Source of the DNA: Deltaproteobacteria bacterium
GTDB lineage: Bacteria > Myxococcota > UBA796 > SXON01
Length of the DNA: 19,544 bases
Direction of reading: 5' to 3'
NCBI GenBank assembly: GCA_947483545.1
Contig: CANKNP010000050.1
Coordinates: 1-19,544, forward strand
Part shown: positions 6,984 through 14,577 of the stretch, piece after piece
How positions within the stretch are numbered: the first letter of the stretch is position 1
Layout of the letters: every line of letters begins with the position of its first letter
Notes under the pieces: model-generated
What the model saw: the letters and a program-made list of their open reading frames with translations, nothing else
Databases searched by the model: none
What the model was told of the DNA's origin: nothing
Made by a program: the position numbers and the translations under genes

Positions 6984-8558
6984 ATGCGCGCTCCCCTCGT
7001 CGTTGCCCTCCTCCTCGCCTCCTGCGCGGCGTTCGCTGGCGACCCGCCCGCTGCGCCGGGCCCTGCCCCCGTCGCCACCCCGGCAGCGATTCCCGCCCCT
7101 GCCCCCACCCCTGTCGCGTCCCAGGGCCGCCAACTCGCCGCGAACGGCCTCGGGATCACCGCCGCCGTTCGCCCCGAGAACCTCACGGGGTTCCCCATCC
7201 TCGTGGCCTTCGAGGTCGAGAACGGCACCGGCGCGGCCCAGAGCTTCCCCGATCTCGCAGCCCGGCCGCACCTCGTCCGCTTCGCGCTCGACGGCCCCCG
7301 CGGAAAGTCCGAGCGCTACAACACCCCGCCCGCCTTCGACGTGGCGACGAGCTGGACCCTCGCACCGCGCTCCGAGCGACGTGTGCTCTTGGAGATCCCG
7401 AGCTCCGGCGCCTTCCCAACCGGCGACTACACGCTGACCATCTCGATCCTCGACCCCGGCGGGACCGTGACGTTCGCGCCGGTGCCGATGGCCATCCGCC
7501 CAGCGAAGCCCGTCGCCGGCACACCGATCTGGGAGCCGACCATCGCGCAGAACCTGGGCGCGATCTTCCCCTGGGTACACGATCGCGGGGCAGCGGGGAG
7601 CGCCCTCTACCTGATGCAGTTCGACGCCCGCGCGCAGACCCGGGCCGTCGCTCAATACTGGCTCGCGGACCTGACCGCGGCGGTCGATCCGGTGCTGTCG
7701 CGGTCGCGCCCCGGAGACTCCTTCGCCCGGTTCGTGTACTGGATGGTGCCAAAGGCGAAAACGGCCACGGTGGCGTATGGCAAGCTCGATGGGACCGCGC
7801 TGCGGAACGGGGTCCGCACGGCTGCGCTGCCCTACCCGACCGCAGAGCTCATCGACCGGGGCGTGACGGATGGCAAAGGTCAGCTCGTGATCCCGATGTG
7901 GATCCCGGCGCCGAGCGGAAAAGGGGGGTCGCTCAAGGCCTGGACGCTGACCGAGCGCGGCACCCAAGCGCTCCGCAGCGTGGTGGATCTGCCCGCCAAG
8001 CCCGAGGTCCACGCCACCGCCATCGACGCAGGCTCAAACCTGTTGCTGGCGATCAGCGTCGCGGGGGGGGTGGACGTCTACAAGGTGGACGCCACCGCGC
8101 CCATCGAGATCCCCGCGAAAGGGACGAGGCACTGGGTGGCGAGCGCGGGGTGGGTCCCGAACGGCCTCGCGTTCGAGACCCTGCCGGACGCCGGGGAGCG
8201 GCCAGGCGGGCTGTCCCTCTTTTCTTTCATCCGCTCGACGACGGAGGGGGTGTCGCAGTGGAAGGCGCAGTGGAGTGATCTCGGTGGCAAGGCCTTTGCC
8301 CTGACGCAAGGGCCCTGGAGCCTGCCCGGAGAGCTGAAGGCGCTGGTGACGGACGGCTACGCGCCCTTCTACATGCTGGCGCAAGACGCCGCGGGGGCGT
8401 GGTGGTACCAGCCGCAAAGCGGGGCGGCGGTGGCGGTGACGGCCGGGGGAGATCTGCACGACCCCGCCTTGTTCATCAGCAGTTCGGTGGTGAGGGCGCG
8501 GGGGTTGGGGGGGGCGGGGGTGGTGTCGGACGTGGCTTTGGGGCCCAGGCAGGAGTAG
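6984..8558 (+). CDS. Secreted or lipoprotein of unknown function
   Basis: The 524-residue protein begins MRAPLVVALLLASCAAFAG, a good signal peptide. It could be processed by signal peptidase I after AFA, or be a lipoprotein on Cys14 (LASC). An Ala/Pro linker covers about 20-45. The region 50-170 has beta-rich text (GFPILVAFEVENGTG, YTLTISILDPGG) that resembles an Ig-like or intracellular-proteinase-inhibitor-like fold, an impression only. The remainder has repeated Trp and beta-type segments (YWMVPKAKTATVAYGKLDG, KAWTLTERGT, AWWYQPQSG) that could form a propeller-like domain. I do not recognise the family. It starts 166 bp after cca and is followed by two hairpins, so it is probably a single transcription unit. 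Confidence 0.8.
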   Translation: MRAPLVVALLLASCAAFAGDPPAAPGPAPVATPAAIPAPAPTPVASQGRQLAANGLGITAAVRPENLTGFPILVAFEVENGTGAAQSFPDLAARPHLVRFALDGPRGKSERYNTPPAFDVATSWTLAPRSERRVLLEIPSSGAFPTGDYTLTISILDPGGTVTFAPVPMAIRPAKPVAGTPIWEPTIAQNLGAIFPWVHDRGAAGSALYLMQFDARAQTRAVAQYWLADLTAAVDPVLSRSRPGDSFARFVYWMVPKAKTATVAYGKLDGTALRNGVRTAALPYPTAELIDRGVTDGKGQLVIPMWIPAPSGKGGSLKAWTLTERGTQALRSVVDLPAKPEVHATAIDAGSNLLLAISVAGGVDVYKVDATAPIEIPAKGTRHWVASAGWVPNGLAFETLPDAGERPGGLSLFSFIRSTTEGVSQWKAQWSDLGGKAFALTQGPWSLPGELKALVTDGYAPFYMLAQDAAGAWWYQPQSGAAVAVTAGGDLHDPALFISSSVVRARGLGGAGVVSDVALGPRQE

Positions 8559-8560
8559 TC

Positions 8561-8593
8561 GTCGGGGGCCAGCCCCGACGCGGGAGTACCCGC
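8561..8593 (+). terminator. Two consecutive hairpins after the 6984 gene
   Basis: GTCGGGG-GCCAG-CCCCGAC (8561-8579) is a perfect 7-bp stem. It is followed at once by GCGGG-AGTA-CCCGC (8580-8593), a perfect 5-bp stem. They begin 2 bp after the stop codon. No T-run follows, so termination may be inefficient or factor-dependent. Confidence 0.5.
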
Positions 8594-8718
8594 GCCGGGG
8601 GCCCGGGCGACGTTGAGTTCTTCGGCTCCGGGAGCAGCCGCGGCGCCCGCTGCGAGCCTCGCGGCGCTCCCGGGGTATGCCCTACGGACTCCTATACCTG
8701 TCGGAACCGCAAGTGTGG

Positions 8719-8724
8719 TAGGCT
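8719..8724 (+). promoter_or_regulatory. Candidate -10 element upstream of the kinase operon
   Basis: TAGGCT lies in GTGTGGTAGGCTGCCC, 18 bases before the ATG of the small ORF at 8743 and about 180 bases before the kinase start. GAGG at 8731-8734 follows as a Shine-Dalgarno. The rest of 8594-8742 holds nothing else I can identify. Confidence 0.3.
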
Positions 8725-8742
8725 GCCCGCGAGGATTCGGAC

Positions 8743-8907
8743 ATGGTTCCCGCGAACAACCCCCTCGCCGATTCTCCCGGCGCGCGAGCGCGCGCGCCGG
8801 GATTATCGGCCAGTGTTGGCCAAGAACGCCCGCATCCGCGGGCTTGTGTTCGCGTCCATTCGGCCGGGTCCGGCGCTACCGCGCCCCCCCAGCGAGCACG
8901 GGCGTGA
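8743..8907 (+). CDS. Possible 54-residue upstream ORF whose stop overlaps the kinase start
   Basis: ATG at 8743 has a good GAGG 8 bases upstream and opens a 54-codon frame beginning MVPANNPLADSPGARARAPG. Its TGA (8905-8907) overlaps the GTG proposed for the kinase (8904-8906) as GTGA, an arrangement typical of translational coupling. The peptide is Ala/Arg/Pro-rich with no recognisable domain. It could be a leader peptide that controls kinase translation, the true kinase N-terminus separated by a frameshift, or chance. A stem-like GC-rich stretch (GGCGCGCGAGCGCGCGCGCC) lies inside it. Confidence 0.35.
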   Translation: MVPANNPLADSPGARARAPGLSASVGQERPHPRACVRVHSAGSGATAPPQRARA

Positions 8908-10718
8908 CGGAGCGGCGCCGATACAGGGTGATCTCCGCCATCGGACGCGGGGGATTTGGGACCGTGTACAAGGCCGAGCTGCTCGGCGAGGGCGGGTTCT
9001 CCAAGCTGGTGGCGTTGAAGGTGCTGAACCCTGACAAAGAAGGCGTCGTCGAGACCGCCCAGCGGCTCCGCGATGAAGCGAGAATCCTGGGCCTCGTGCG
9101 CCACCGTGCGATTGTTCAAGCCGACTCCTTGGTGCGCCTCGATGGACGTTGGGCCGTCGTGATGGAATTTGTCGAGGGCGCGGATCTCGACCGTGTGTTG
9201 GAGAGCGCGGGCACGGTACCTACCAACGTATCGCTGGCGATCGTCGGGGAGGTCGCCGCCGCCCTGCACGCGGCCGCGACCCAGCCCGGTCCCACCGGTC
9301 CGCTGGCGCTCATCCACCGGGACATCAAACCCTCGAACATCCAGCAGACGGCCGGGGGCGAAACCAAGCTGCTGGATTTCGGTATTGCGCGCGCCAATTT
9401 TGCCTCCCGCGAGGCGAAGACGCGCGCCATGGGGTACGGCACCCTCGCGTATATGTCGCCGGAGCGGCTGGACTTTGAGGATGGTCCGAAGGGCGACGTC
9501 TATGCGTTGGGCGCGGTGCTTTTCGAGCTCCTCCTAGGCGAAGGGCTTGGCCGCACGTGGGCACACGAAGAGCGTCATGCCACGCGGTTGAAGGAGGCCG
9601 ACGGCAAGCTCTCTGCGGCCAACGTACCACCCGCGGTGGCGGGTTTGGTGCTTCGAATGTTGGCCTTTGAGCCGGCGAGCCGCCCCGACGCGCGAGAGGT
9701 CGTCGGGCTGTGCGAGTCGTTGTCGTCCAGCGGGGGCGTGCGCCAGTGGTCCGAGCGTGTGATCCCCGCGCTGATCGCGGCGCAGCTCCCGCTGGAGGAC
9801 GATCTGAATGGGCGGACCCTCGAAGAGGGGAGCGGGGGGTTTGAACGGGAACCGGGGGGGGACCACACGTTCGCGCTGGATGCGGGCGAGCCGGGACGGG
9901 CGCCCGTCCAGTCTACGAACGTGGCAGTCGGCGTGCCGATGTTGGCCGCACCTCGCGTTTCGGCCTCAGCGCCGCTGAGCCCCTCCGGGACGGCCTCGAC
10001 CTCTATCGAACGACCCGCCCCCACCCTTTCGCTGCCAAACCCCGGACCGACCCCGACGCTCGCCAGAGAGCGGCCTGCGGAAAAATCTGGCGCCGGCTGG
10101 CTGATCCTCGGGCTTGGTGTAGGCGGCCTGGGGGTCGTGGGGGCGGGCCTCGCTTTGGCCCTCGGGGCCGCTGCCTGGCTCGGTCAGCCCGATGCCGCCG
10201 TTCCGGTGGTGGCAGCGCCCGAGCCCGCGGTAGCCAACCCGGTCGCGGTCGCGGCGCCATCGCCCCCCGCCGCCCGTCCGCTCGCGGCGCCGACTGAGAC
10301 TGCAAACCCGGCCGCCCCGGTCGCCGCACCCGTCGCCGCTACCCTGGCACCACCCCCGGAGATCCCACCCACAACCACCGTAGTTCCCGCCCCTGTCGCC
10401 GCCGCGCCCCCACCCGTCGAAGCACCCACCCCGGTGGCGCTGGCGCCACCCACCCCTGCGACCCTTGAGCCAACGGCCACCCCCGACGCCGCCTCGGGCT
10501 TCGGCACGGTCACCTTCACGGGCAACAAGGTGACCGCCGTCTACTTGTTCGCGGGCGCCAAGCGAATCCCGGCGGGGCGCGTCCCCATCGGCACCTACAC
10601 CATCGAAGCGAGCTTTGATGGCAAGACCCCTGTGGCCGCTGGCACCCTGCGTGTCGTGGCCGGGCAGACCATCAACTTGCAATGCAACATCATGTTTGAG
10701 AAGTGTACCGTCAAATAA
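8904..10718 (+). CDS. Transmembrane Hanks-type Ser/Thr protein kinase with an extracytoplasmic tail
   Basis: With the GTG start the protein has 604 residues. The kinase domain covers about 8-290 and has all the core motifs: GRGGFGTVY glycine loop, Lys39 in VALKVLN, Glu in LRDEARIL, HRDIKPSN with catalytic Asp140, DFG at 158-160, and GTLAYMSPERL. It should therefore be active. A linker follows, then one membrane helix (about 398-427, GWLILGLGVGGLGVVGAGLA). About 100 residues of Pro/Ala-rich spacer come next. The C-terminal beta-type domain of about 75 residues (GTVTFTGNKVTAVYLFAGAK) resembles a PEGA-like domain and ends with two Cys (CNIMFEKC). The in-frame text upstream of 8904 is low-complexity and spans a hairpin, so I start at GTG, giving MTERRRYRVISAIG. 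The gene lies 20 bp before a periplasmic TPR/SH3 protein. Ligand and substrates are unknown. Confidence 0.88.
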   Translation: MTERRRYRVISAIGRGGFGTVYKAELLGEGGFSKLVALKVLNPDKEGVVETAQRLRDEARILGLVRHRAIVQADSLVRLDGRWAVVMEFVEGADLDRVLESAGTVPTNVSLAIVGEVAAALHAAATQPGPTGPLALIHRDIKPSNIQQTAGGETKLLDFGIARANFASREAKTRAMGYGTLAYMSPERLDFEDGPKGDVYALGAVLFELLLGEGLGRTWAHEERHATRLKEADGKLSAANVPPAVAGLVLRMLAFEPASRPDAREVVGLCESLSSSGGVRQWSERVIPALIAAQLPLEDDLNGRTLEEGSGGFEREPGGDHTFALDAGEPGRAPVQSTNVAVGVPMLAAPRVSASAPLSPSGTASTSIERPAPTLSLPNPGPTPTLARERPAEKSGAGWLILGLGVGGLGVVGAGLALALGAAAWLGQPDAAVPVVAAPEPAVANPVAVAAPSPPAARPLAAPTETANPAAPVAAPVAATLAPPPEIPPTTTVVPAPVAAAPPPVEAPTPVALAPPTPATLEPTATPDAASGFGTVTFTGNKVTAVYLFAGAKRIPAGRVPIGTYTIEASFDGKTPVAAGTLRVVAGQTINLQCNIMFEKCTVK

Positions 10719-10738
10719 TTATCACCGGAGTGTTCCTC

Positions 10739-11908
10739 ATGTCTCTGTTCTCTGCTCGTTCTGCGTTTTGCCTGCTCGCCCTCACCCTCCCGCTGGCCGC
10801 GACGGCCGCACCCAAGCTTGAGTGGACGGTGGTGGTCCCGCCCGCCCACATTCTGGAGGGCGTCAAGTCCGTGGGGATGGGCGAGTTCTCCGGCACGCAG
10901 GCAGACAAGCTCCGCGACTACATGCAGGCGGCCATCGTCGGGCGCACGAGCGCTTCCCTCGCCGGGCTCACGACCAACGTTTTCAAGGTTTCCAGCTCTG
11001 ACACGGACGCCACGCTGAACGCCACTGTCTCCGTGCCGGATCCGGTGGTGACGGACTACGCCGAGCAGGAGAGCCGCTTCAAGGACGGCAACACGTACAA
11101 GGTGACGGTGTACTGCAAGAAGCGCGAGGTCACCGTGAACGTGCGCGCGGGCGTCACGGCGAAGGATGGGACCCTGCTCACCCAGATGGAGGTGGGCCGC
11201 ACGTCGGTGACGCGGATGTGCAAGGACAGCCCGGAGCTGCTTCGTCACGCCGTAGACACGGGGGAGTTCACCTCCATCAGCAACGCGGTCGAGGAGATCC
11301 TCCGTACCGCCGCACCGGGCCTCATCAACGGAATCATGCCCTACGTCACGGGAACCTCAGGGGAGCTGCTCGTCGAAAAGGCGGTGAAGGACGGCAACAA
11401 GGAGGCTCGTGACGGCCAGATTCAGACGGCAGTGAACACCTGGCTCGCCGTGATCAACGTGGATCCCTACAACGCCTCCGCGCACTACAACATTGGGCTG
11501 GCGTACGAGACACAGGACGATCTCACCAACGCAAAGGCCTGGTACAACAAGGCCGGTGCGCTCCTGGCGAAGGACGAGATCACCCAGTCCCTGACCCGCG
11601 CCAGCACGCGTGAAACACAAGTCGCCGTGCTGGTGCAGAAATACCAGATGGTCCACACGCCGGGGATGCTGACCGCGGATGCCGGCGCGACCCCAGCGGT
11701 GGCTGCCCAAAAGGTGACCGTCAACGGCGGCAAGAACGCGCGCGTGCCGCTGCGCGCCGAGGCGAGCGAGGGATCTGCCGCGGTCGTGCAGCTCCCGGGA
11801 GGCATGATGCTCACCGTGGTCGAGGTGTCGGGCGACTACGTCAAGGTCTCGACCGTGGATGGGAAGGAGGGCTTCCTGCTGACCAAAGAGGTGGATGGAC
11901 TGAAGTAG
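10739..11908 (+). CDS. Exported protein with a TPR repeat and a C-terminal SH3-like domain; CsgG/LpoB-like N-terminus
   Basis: The 389-residue protein has a clear signal peptide (SARSAFCLLALTLPLAATAA|PK). Residues 30-215 read like the CsgG/LpoB-type periplasmic fold (GVKSVGMGEFSGTQADKLRD), a tentative match. A TPR unit follows at about 231-279 (WLAVINVDPYNASAHYNIGL, AYETQDDLTNAKAWYNKAG). The C-terminal 65 residues form a bacterial SH3 domain (ARVPLRAEASEGSAAVVQLP, TVVEVSGDYVKVSTVDGKEG). SH3 domains of this kind often contact peptidoglycan. The ATG at 10739 is chosen because the signal peptide begins there and GGAG lies 8 bases upstream (10726-10729); an in-frame ATG at 10703 overlaps the kinase. 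The 20-bp gap makes it an operon partner of the kinase, possibly its periplasmic sensor or target (inference). Confidence 0.82.
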   Translation: MSLFSARSAFCLLALTLPLAATAAPKLEWTVVVPPAHILEGVKSVGMGEFSGTQADKLRDYMQAAIVGRTSASLAGLTTNVFKVSSSDTDATLNATVSVPDPVVTDYAEQESRFKDGNTYKVTVYCKKREVTVNVRAGVTAKDGTLLTQMEVGRTSVTRMCKDSPELLRHAVDTGEFTSISNAVEEILRTAAPGLINGIMPYVTGTSGELLVEKAVKDGNKEARDGQIQTAVNTWLAVINVDPYNASAHYNIGLAYETQDDLTNAKAWYNKAGALLAKDEITQSLTRASTRETQVAVLVQKYQMVHTPGMLTADAGATPAVAAQKVTVNGGKNARVPLRAEASEGSAAVVQLPGGMMLTVVEVSGDYVKVSTVDGKEGFLLTKEVDGLK

Positions 11909-11915
11909 ACTGCGT

Positions 11916-11942
11916 GGGGGGGGGCGTGAACCGTCCCCCCCC
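11916..11942 (+). terminator. G-run/C-run hairpin terminating the kinase operon
   Basis: Nine G (11916-11924) and eight C (11935-11942) flank the 10-base loop CGTGAACCGT, giving a very stable 8-bp stem 7 bp after the stop codon. The T-rich TGTTGTGGT follows directly, making this the best terminator candidate in the window. Confidence 0.65.
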
Positions 11943-11950
11943 TGTTGTGG

Positions 11951-11970
11951 TAGCATTCCCTGGAGGTTCC
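11951..11970 (+). promoter_or_regulatory. Candidate -10 and Shine-Dalgarno for the beta-barrel gene cluster
   Basis: TAGCAT at 11951-11956 may be a -10 box. GGAGG at 11962-11966 is a strong Shine-Dalgarno 8 bases before the ATG at 11975. No clear -35 is seen; the expected position falls within the preceding hairpin. Confidence 0.4.
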
Positions 11971-11974
11971 TGGC

Positions 11975-12640
11975 ATGTTTCTACTCTTGACGACGCTCGC
12001 GGCCGCGATGGACATCGACATCGCGCTCGGTCCGCGGCTCACGCAGAACGAATTCTACAACGGCGATGTCGGACCCCAGCTGTCCGGACGCTTCCTGTTC
12101 ACCGGGAACATCGGGATTCAGGCGGGCGTGTTTGTCAGCCTCGCGCCGGACTCGCCATCCAACCTGACAAACACGCTGGTCGGGATCGCCTATGAGGGAG
12201 ACAATGAAACGAGCTTTCGGCAACCCGTGGATCGCGAGGCCGCGTCGGTCGAGGTCCTCGCGGTGTTGAGCCCGCTGAAGCGTCCGACCGATGAGGCGGT
12301 GACCGTGTGGGCGACAGGGCTCGTGGGGTTCTCGGGGCTGATGGTCTAAAAGTCGTACGCGTCGATCAGCGAAGCCTACGCGTCGGGCGTCGAAGGCGCG
12401 GAAGCCGCGGTGTTCGACGCGTCACCGAGCACGAGCCCAGCGGTCGCCGCGGTGGTCGGCGCGAGCTTCGAGCTCACGGCATTTCAGCACTTCGGCTTTC
12501 GCCTGATGGGCCTTGGGCGCTGGTACATCGCCCAGGAGCCGAACTATGGCAACCTCGACGCCAACGGCCAGGAGCAAGCGCTCGGCATGACGCTCTACAC
12601 AGCACCCGTCGTGCAGTTCGACGTGATGGTGCGCCTATGA
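11975..12640 (+). pseudogene. Outer-membrane beta-barrel-like protein gene interrupted by an in-frame TAA
   Basis: Translation from ATG 11975 gives 124 residues (MFLLLTTLAAAMDIDIALGP...) and stops at TAA 12347-12349. The same frame then stays open for 97 more codons to TGA 12638-12640. The downstream part keeps the protein character: FELTAFQHFGFRLMGLGRWY and a last strand (VVQFDVMVRL) of the kind that ends outer-membrane barrels. One base change, for example TAC to TAA in GLMV-stop-KSYAS, explains the break. The N-terminus is a short signal peptide cleaved after about residue 11. The undamaged product would have 221 residues, similar to the two genes that follow. Its last codon overlaps the next ATG (ATGA), which argues that the full frame was the functional one. 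It may be a recent pseudogene, a sequencing error or a read-through gene. Confidence 0.75.
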
Positions 12641-13257
12641 TCGTCCTCGTTCTGCTGGCCCACGCCCAGGCAGCCGATTTCTCGGAGATCCGATTTGGGC
12701 TCTCCAGCGGGCTTGAGACCGTCACCAACGATCCGTTCGTCATCCGGAATGGCGCGAGGCTTGGCTTCTCTGTGTCTCCGGCGCCCTGGGTCGAGGTCGG
12801 GTTGGCCGGGGTGTGGTTCCCGATCCTGGGCGCGTCGGGGAGCGCGGACGACCCGGACTGGACACCCCTCACGAAACAATTGCTCACGGAGAACTCAGTG
12901 AGCCCGGACATCTCGAAGCTTGCGTTCGAGATCCAGGGCGTCCTCCGAATCCGGGCGTTGAGCTACGACTACAGCGCGTGGACGCTCTCGATGGGCGCTT
13001 TCGCCGGCGCCGCGGTGGTCTCCACCCGAGACGACCCGTACGCGCTCCAGGTCGATGCCTCCGATCCCACCTTTGCAGCGACCGCCAATCAGTGGCACCC
13101 TGGCCCGGTCGGCGGGCTCTACTGGGATCTCGGGATTCGCTACGTCGCATTTCGCCTTCGCTTGGAGTGGGTGGGGTACACCGAGACGATCAACTCCACT
13201 ACGCTGGAAATGAAGAACAACGCGCTGCTCGGTGGGGAGGTGTTCGTATGGTTTTGA
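12637..13257 (+). CDS. Putative outer-membrane beta-barrel protein
   Basis: The 206-residue protein starts MIVLVLLAHAQA|ADFSE, a signal peptide of only 12 residues without Lys or Arg. The mature part alternates beta-type segments (IRFGLSSGLETV, GARLGFSVSPAPWVEVGLAG, LSMGAFAGAAVVST, GLYWDLGIRYVAFRLRLEWV) and ends LGGEVFVWF with a C-terminal Phe, as in outer-membrane barrels recognised by the BAM machinery. I do not recognise a named family. ATG 12637 overlaps the stop of the preceding gene by ATGA, and its own end overlaps the next gene by 10 bp. The three genes are therefore probably one transcript. Confidence 0.75.
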   Translation: MIVLVLLAHAQAADFSEIRFGLSSGLETVTNDPFVIRNGARLGFSVSPAPWVEVGLAGVWFPILGASGSADDPDWTPLTKQLLTENSVSPDISKLAFEIQGVLRIRALSYDYSAWTLSMGAFAGAAVVSTRDDPYALQVDASDPTFAATANQWHPGPVGGLYWDLGIRYVAFRLRLEWVGYTETINSTTLEMKNNALLGGEVFVWF

Positions 13258-13838
13258 TCCTGCTACTCACAGCGCAGGCACAAGCCGAGACGCTCGTCCA
13301 CGCCTCGGTCTCGACGGGGTGGCAGTGCCTGCCGGCGCTCCTCCCCGAGCTCTCCAACGCCTCCGGGTTCGCATACACCCGCTTTGAGGTCGGGGCTGGG
13401 CCGGAGATGGTGCAGATCTACGGCACCGCGCAGATGGCGTTGCACAACGGCTTGGACATCCAGTACTCCAACCAGTACTCGGACGGCCTCTCGCCTGTCG
13501 TCGGCGACACCCGGTTCACCAACGTAGGAGTCGGCGCCCGCTTGCCGATCCCGTTCGGCGTCTTTCGGCTCGTCCCGCACGTAGACATCGGTGGCGCCTT
13601 CGCGGACGCGCCCATGGACCAGGATTTTTACGCCTCCGACATCGAACCGCTGATCGCCGGGGGCAAGAACGTCGGCATCCACGGGGCCGGCATCTGGGCG
13701 CAGGTCGGCGCCGACGCCGGCTTCACCATCATCGAAGACGCGGTGGATGTCTTCATCGCTTCGGACGGCGGGTGGATGACCATCACCGCGGTCGGACCCG
13801 TCGCAGACGTGCGCGTAGGGCTCTCCGGCCGGTTTTGA
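13248..13838 (+). CDS. Putative outer-membrane beta-barrel protein, last of the trio
   Basis: The 196-residue protein starts MVLILLLTAQAQA|ETLV, again a 13-residue signal peptide with no basic residue. Beta-type segments follow (FAYTRFEVGAGPEMVQIYGT, TNVGVGARLPIPFGVFRLVP, VDIGGAF), and the protein ends ADVRVGLSGRF with a C-terminal Phe. GGGGAGG lies 7 bases upstream of the ATG (13234-13240), supporting this start inside the end of the previous gene. Function is unknown. The three proteins share design rather than obvious close sequence identity, so they could be diverged paralogues or subunits. Confidence 0.75.
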   Translation: MVLILLLTAQAQAETLVHASVSTGWQCLPALLPELSNASGFAYTRFEVGAGPEMVQIYGTAQMALHNGLDIQYSNQYSDGLSPVVGDTRFTNVGVGARLPIPFGVFRLVPHVDIGGAFADAPMDQDFYASDIEPLIAGGKNVGIHGAGIWAQVGADAGFTIIEDAVDVFIASDGGWMTITAVGPVADVRVGLSGRF

Positions 13839-13959
13839 AGCTTCTGGGCGGCTCGCTCCCCCAGGTCCCCAGGTCCACCCCGGGCCGTGGAACGCCGCTG
13901 CACATCCAGCGCGATCCCCCGCCCCCGTGTTACCGCCCGGCCCCTTCGGAGCTACGAGC

Positions 13960-14574
13960 ATGGAAGCAGCAGAGTGGAACCAGCGCTACTCGGGTGGCAA
14001 CACCCCCGGTTGGGATCTCGGGCGCCCCTCCCCCGTGATCTTGCGCCTCCTCCCGGTCGTCCATCACCCCCCGTCGCGCGTTCTCGTCCCCGGCTGCGGC
14101 CTTGGGCATGACGTCCGCGCGCTGGACAACCGCGGCTATCGGGTGACCGCGCTGGACATCGCCCCGCTCGCGGTGGAGCGCGCCCGGGCGTTGAACGGCG
14201 TCGAGGTCACGCTCGCGAATTTCCTCGACGCAGACTTCTCCCCTACCGGGCTCGGCACCTTCGACCTCCTCTGCGAGCACACGTGCTTCTGCGCCATCCT
14301 GCCGGCCGACCGGGACCGGTACGTGGAGGCCGCGGCGCGCGCGCTCCGCTCCGGCGGGAAGCTGTTCGGCGCGTTCCTGGACTTTGACAACGCCGTGCTC
14401 AAGCGCCCGGGCCCCCCGTACGGCACCAGCGCGTCCGAGCTACTGCACAGGTTCCACCCCCACTTTGAGGTGGAGCGCCTGGAGCCTTCCGCCTTCACGT
14501 TCCCGGCTTCGGGCGGGAAGGCGAACGGAGGCGAGGACTTTCCGCAGCTGGAAGCGGTGTTGGTTCGGCGCTAA
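13960..14574 (+). CDS. TPMT-family SAM-dependent methyltransferase
   Basis: The 204-residue protein begins with the thiopurine-methyltransferase-type signature (WNQRYSGGNTPGWDLGRPSP). SAM motif I (VLVPGCGLGHDVRAL) and the acidic end of strand 2 (VTALDIAPLAVERAR) follow, then CEHTCFCAILPADRDRY, a segment common in this family. Bacterial relatives methylate chalcogen or metalloid species or small thiols and amines; the substrate here is unknown. I use the ATG at 13960, with GGAG 8 bases upstream, because the W..RY motif follows directly. An in-frame ATG at 13927 would add 11 residues with no domain. The 121 bp before it hold no other gene. It is convergent with the next gene, with 3 bp between stop codons. 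Confidence 0.85.
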   Translation: MEAAEWNQRYSGGNTPGWDLGRPSPVILRLLPVVHHPPSRVLVPGCGLGHDVRALDNRGYRVTALDIAPLAVERARALNGVEVTLANFLDADFSPTGLGTFDLLCEHTCFCAILPADRDRYVEAAARALRSGGKLFGAFLDFDNAVLKRPGPPYGTSASELLHRFHPHFEVERLEPSAFTFPASGGKANGGEDFPQLEAVLVRR

Positions 14575-14577
14575 CCC

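Noticed and set aside
5591..7228. 545-codon minus-strand frame opposite cca
   Set aside because: It spans the opposite strand of cca, the intergenic gap and the next gene. Composition artefact.
6762..8278. Long frames on both strands overlapping the 6984 gene
   Set aside because: The 6984 frame has a signal peptide and protein-like composition; the others are Arg/Pro/Gly-rich shadows.
8613..8903. N-terminal extension of the kinase to ATG 8613
   Set aside because: The added 97 residues are low-complexity, lack conservation features and begin just after the terminator hairpins of the preceding gene.
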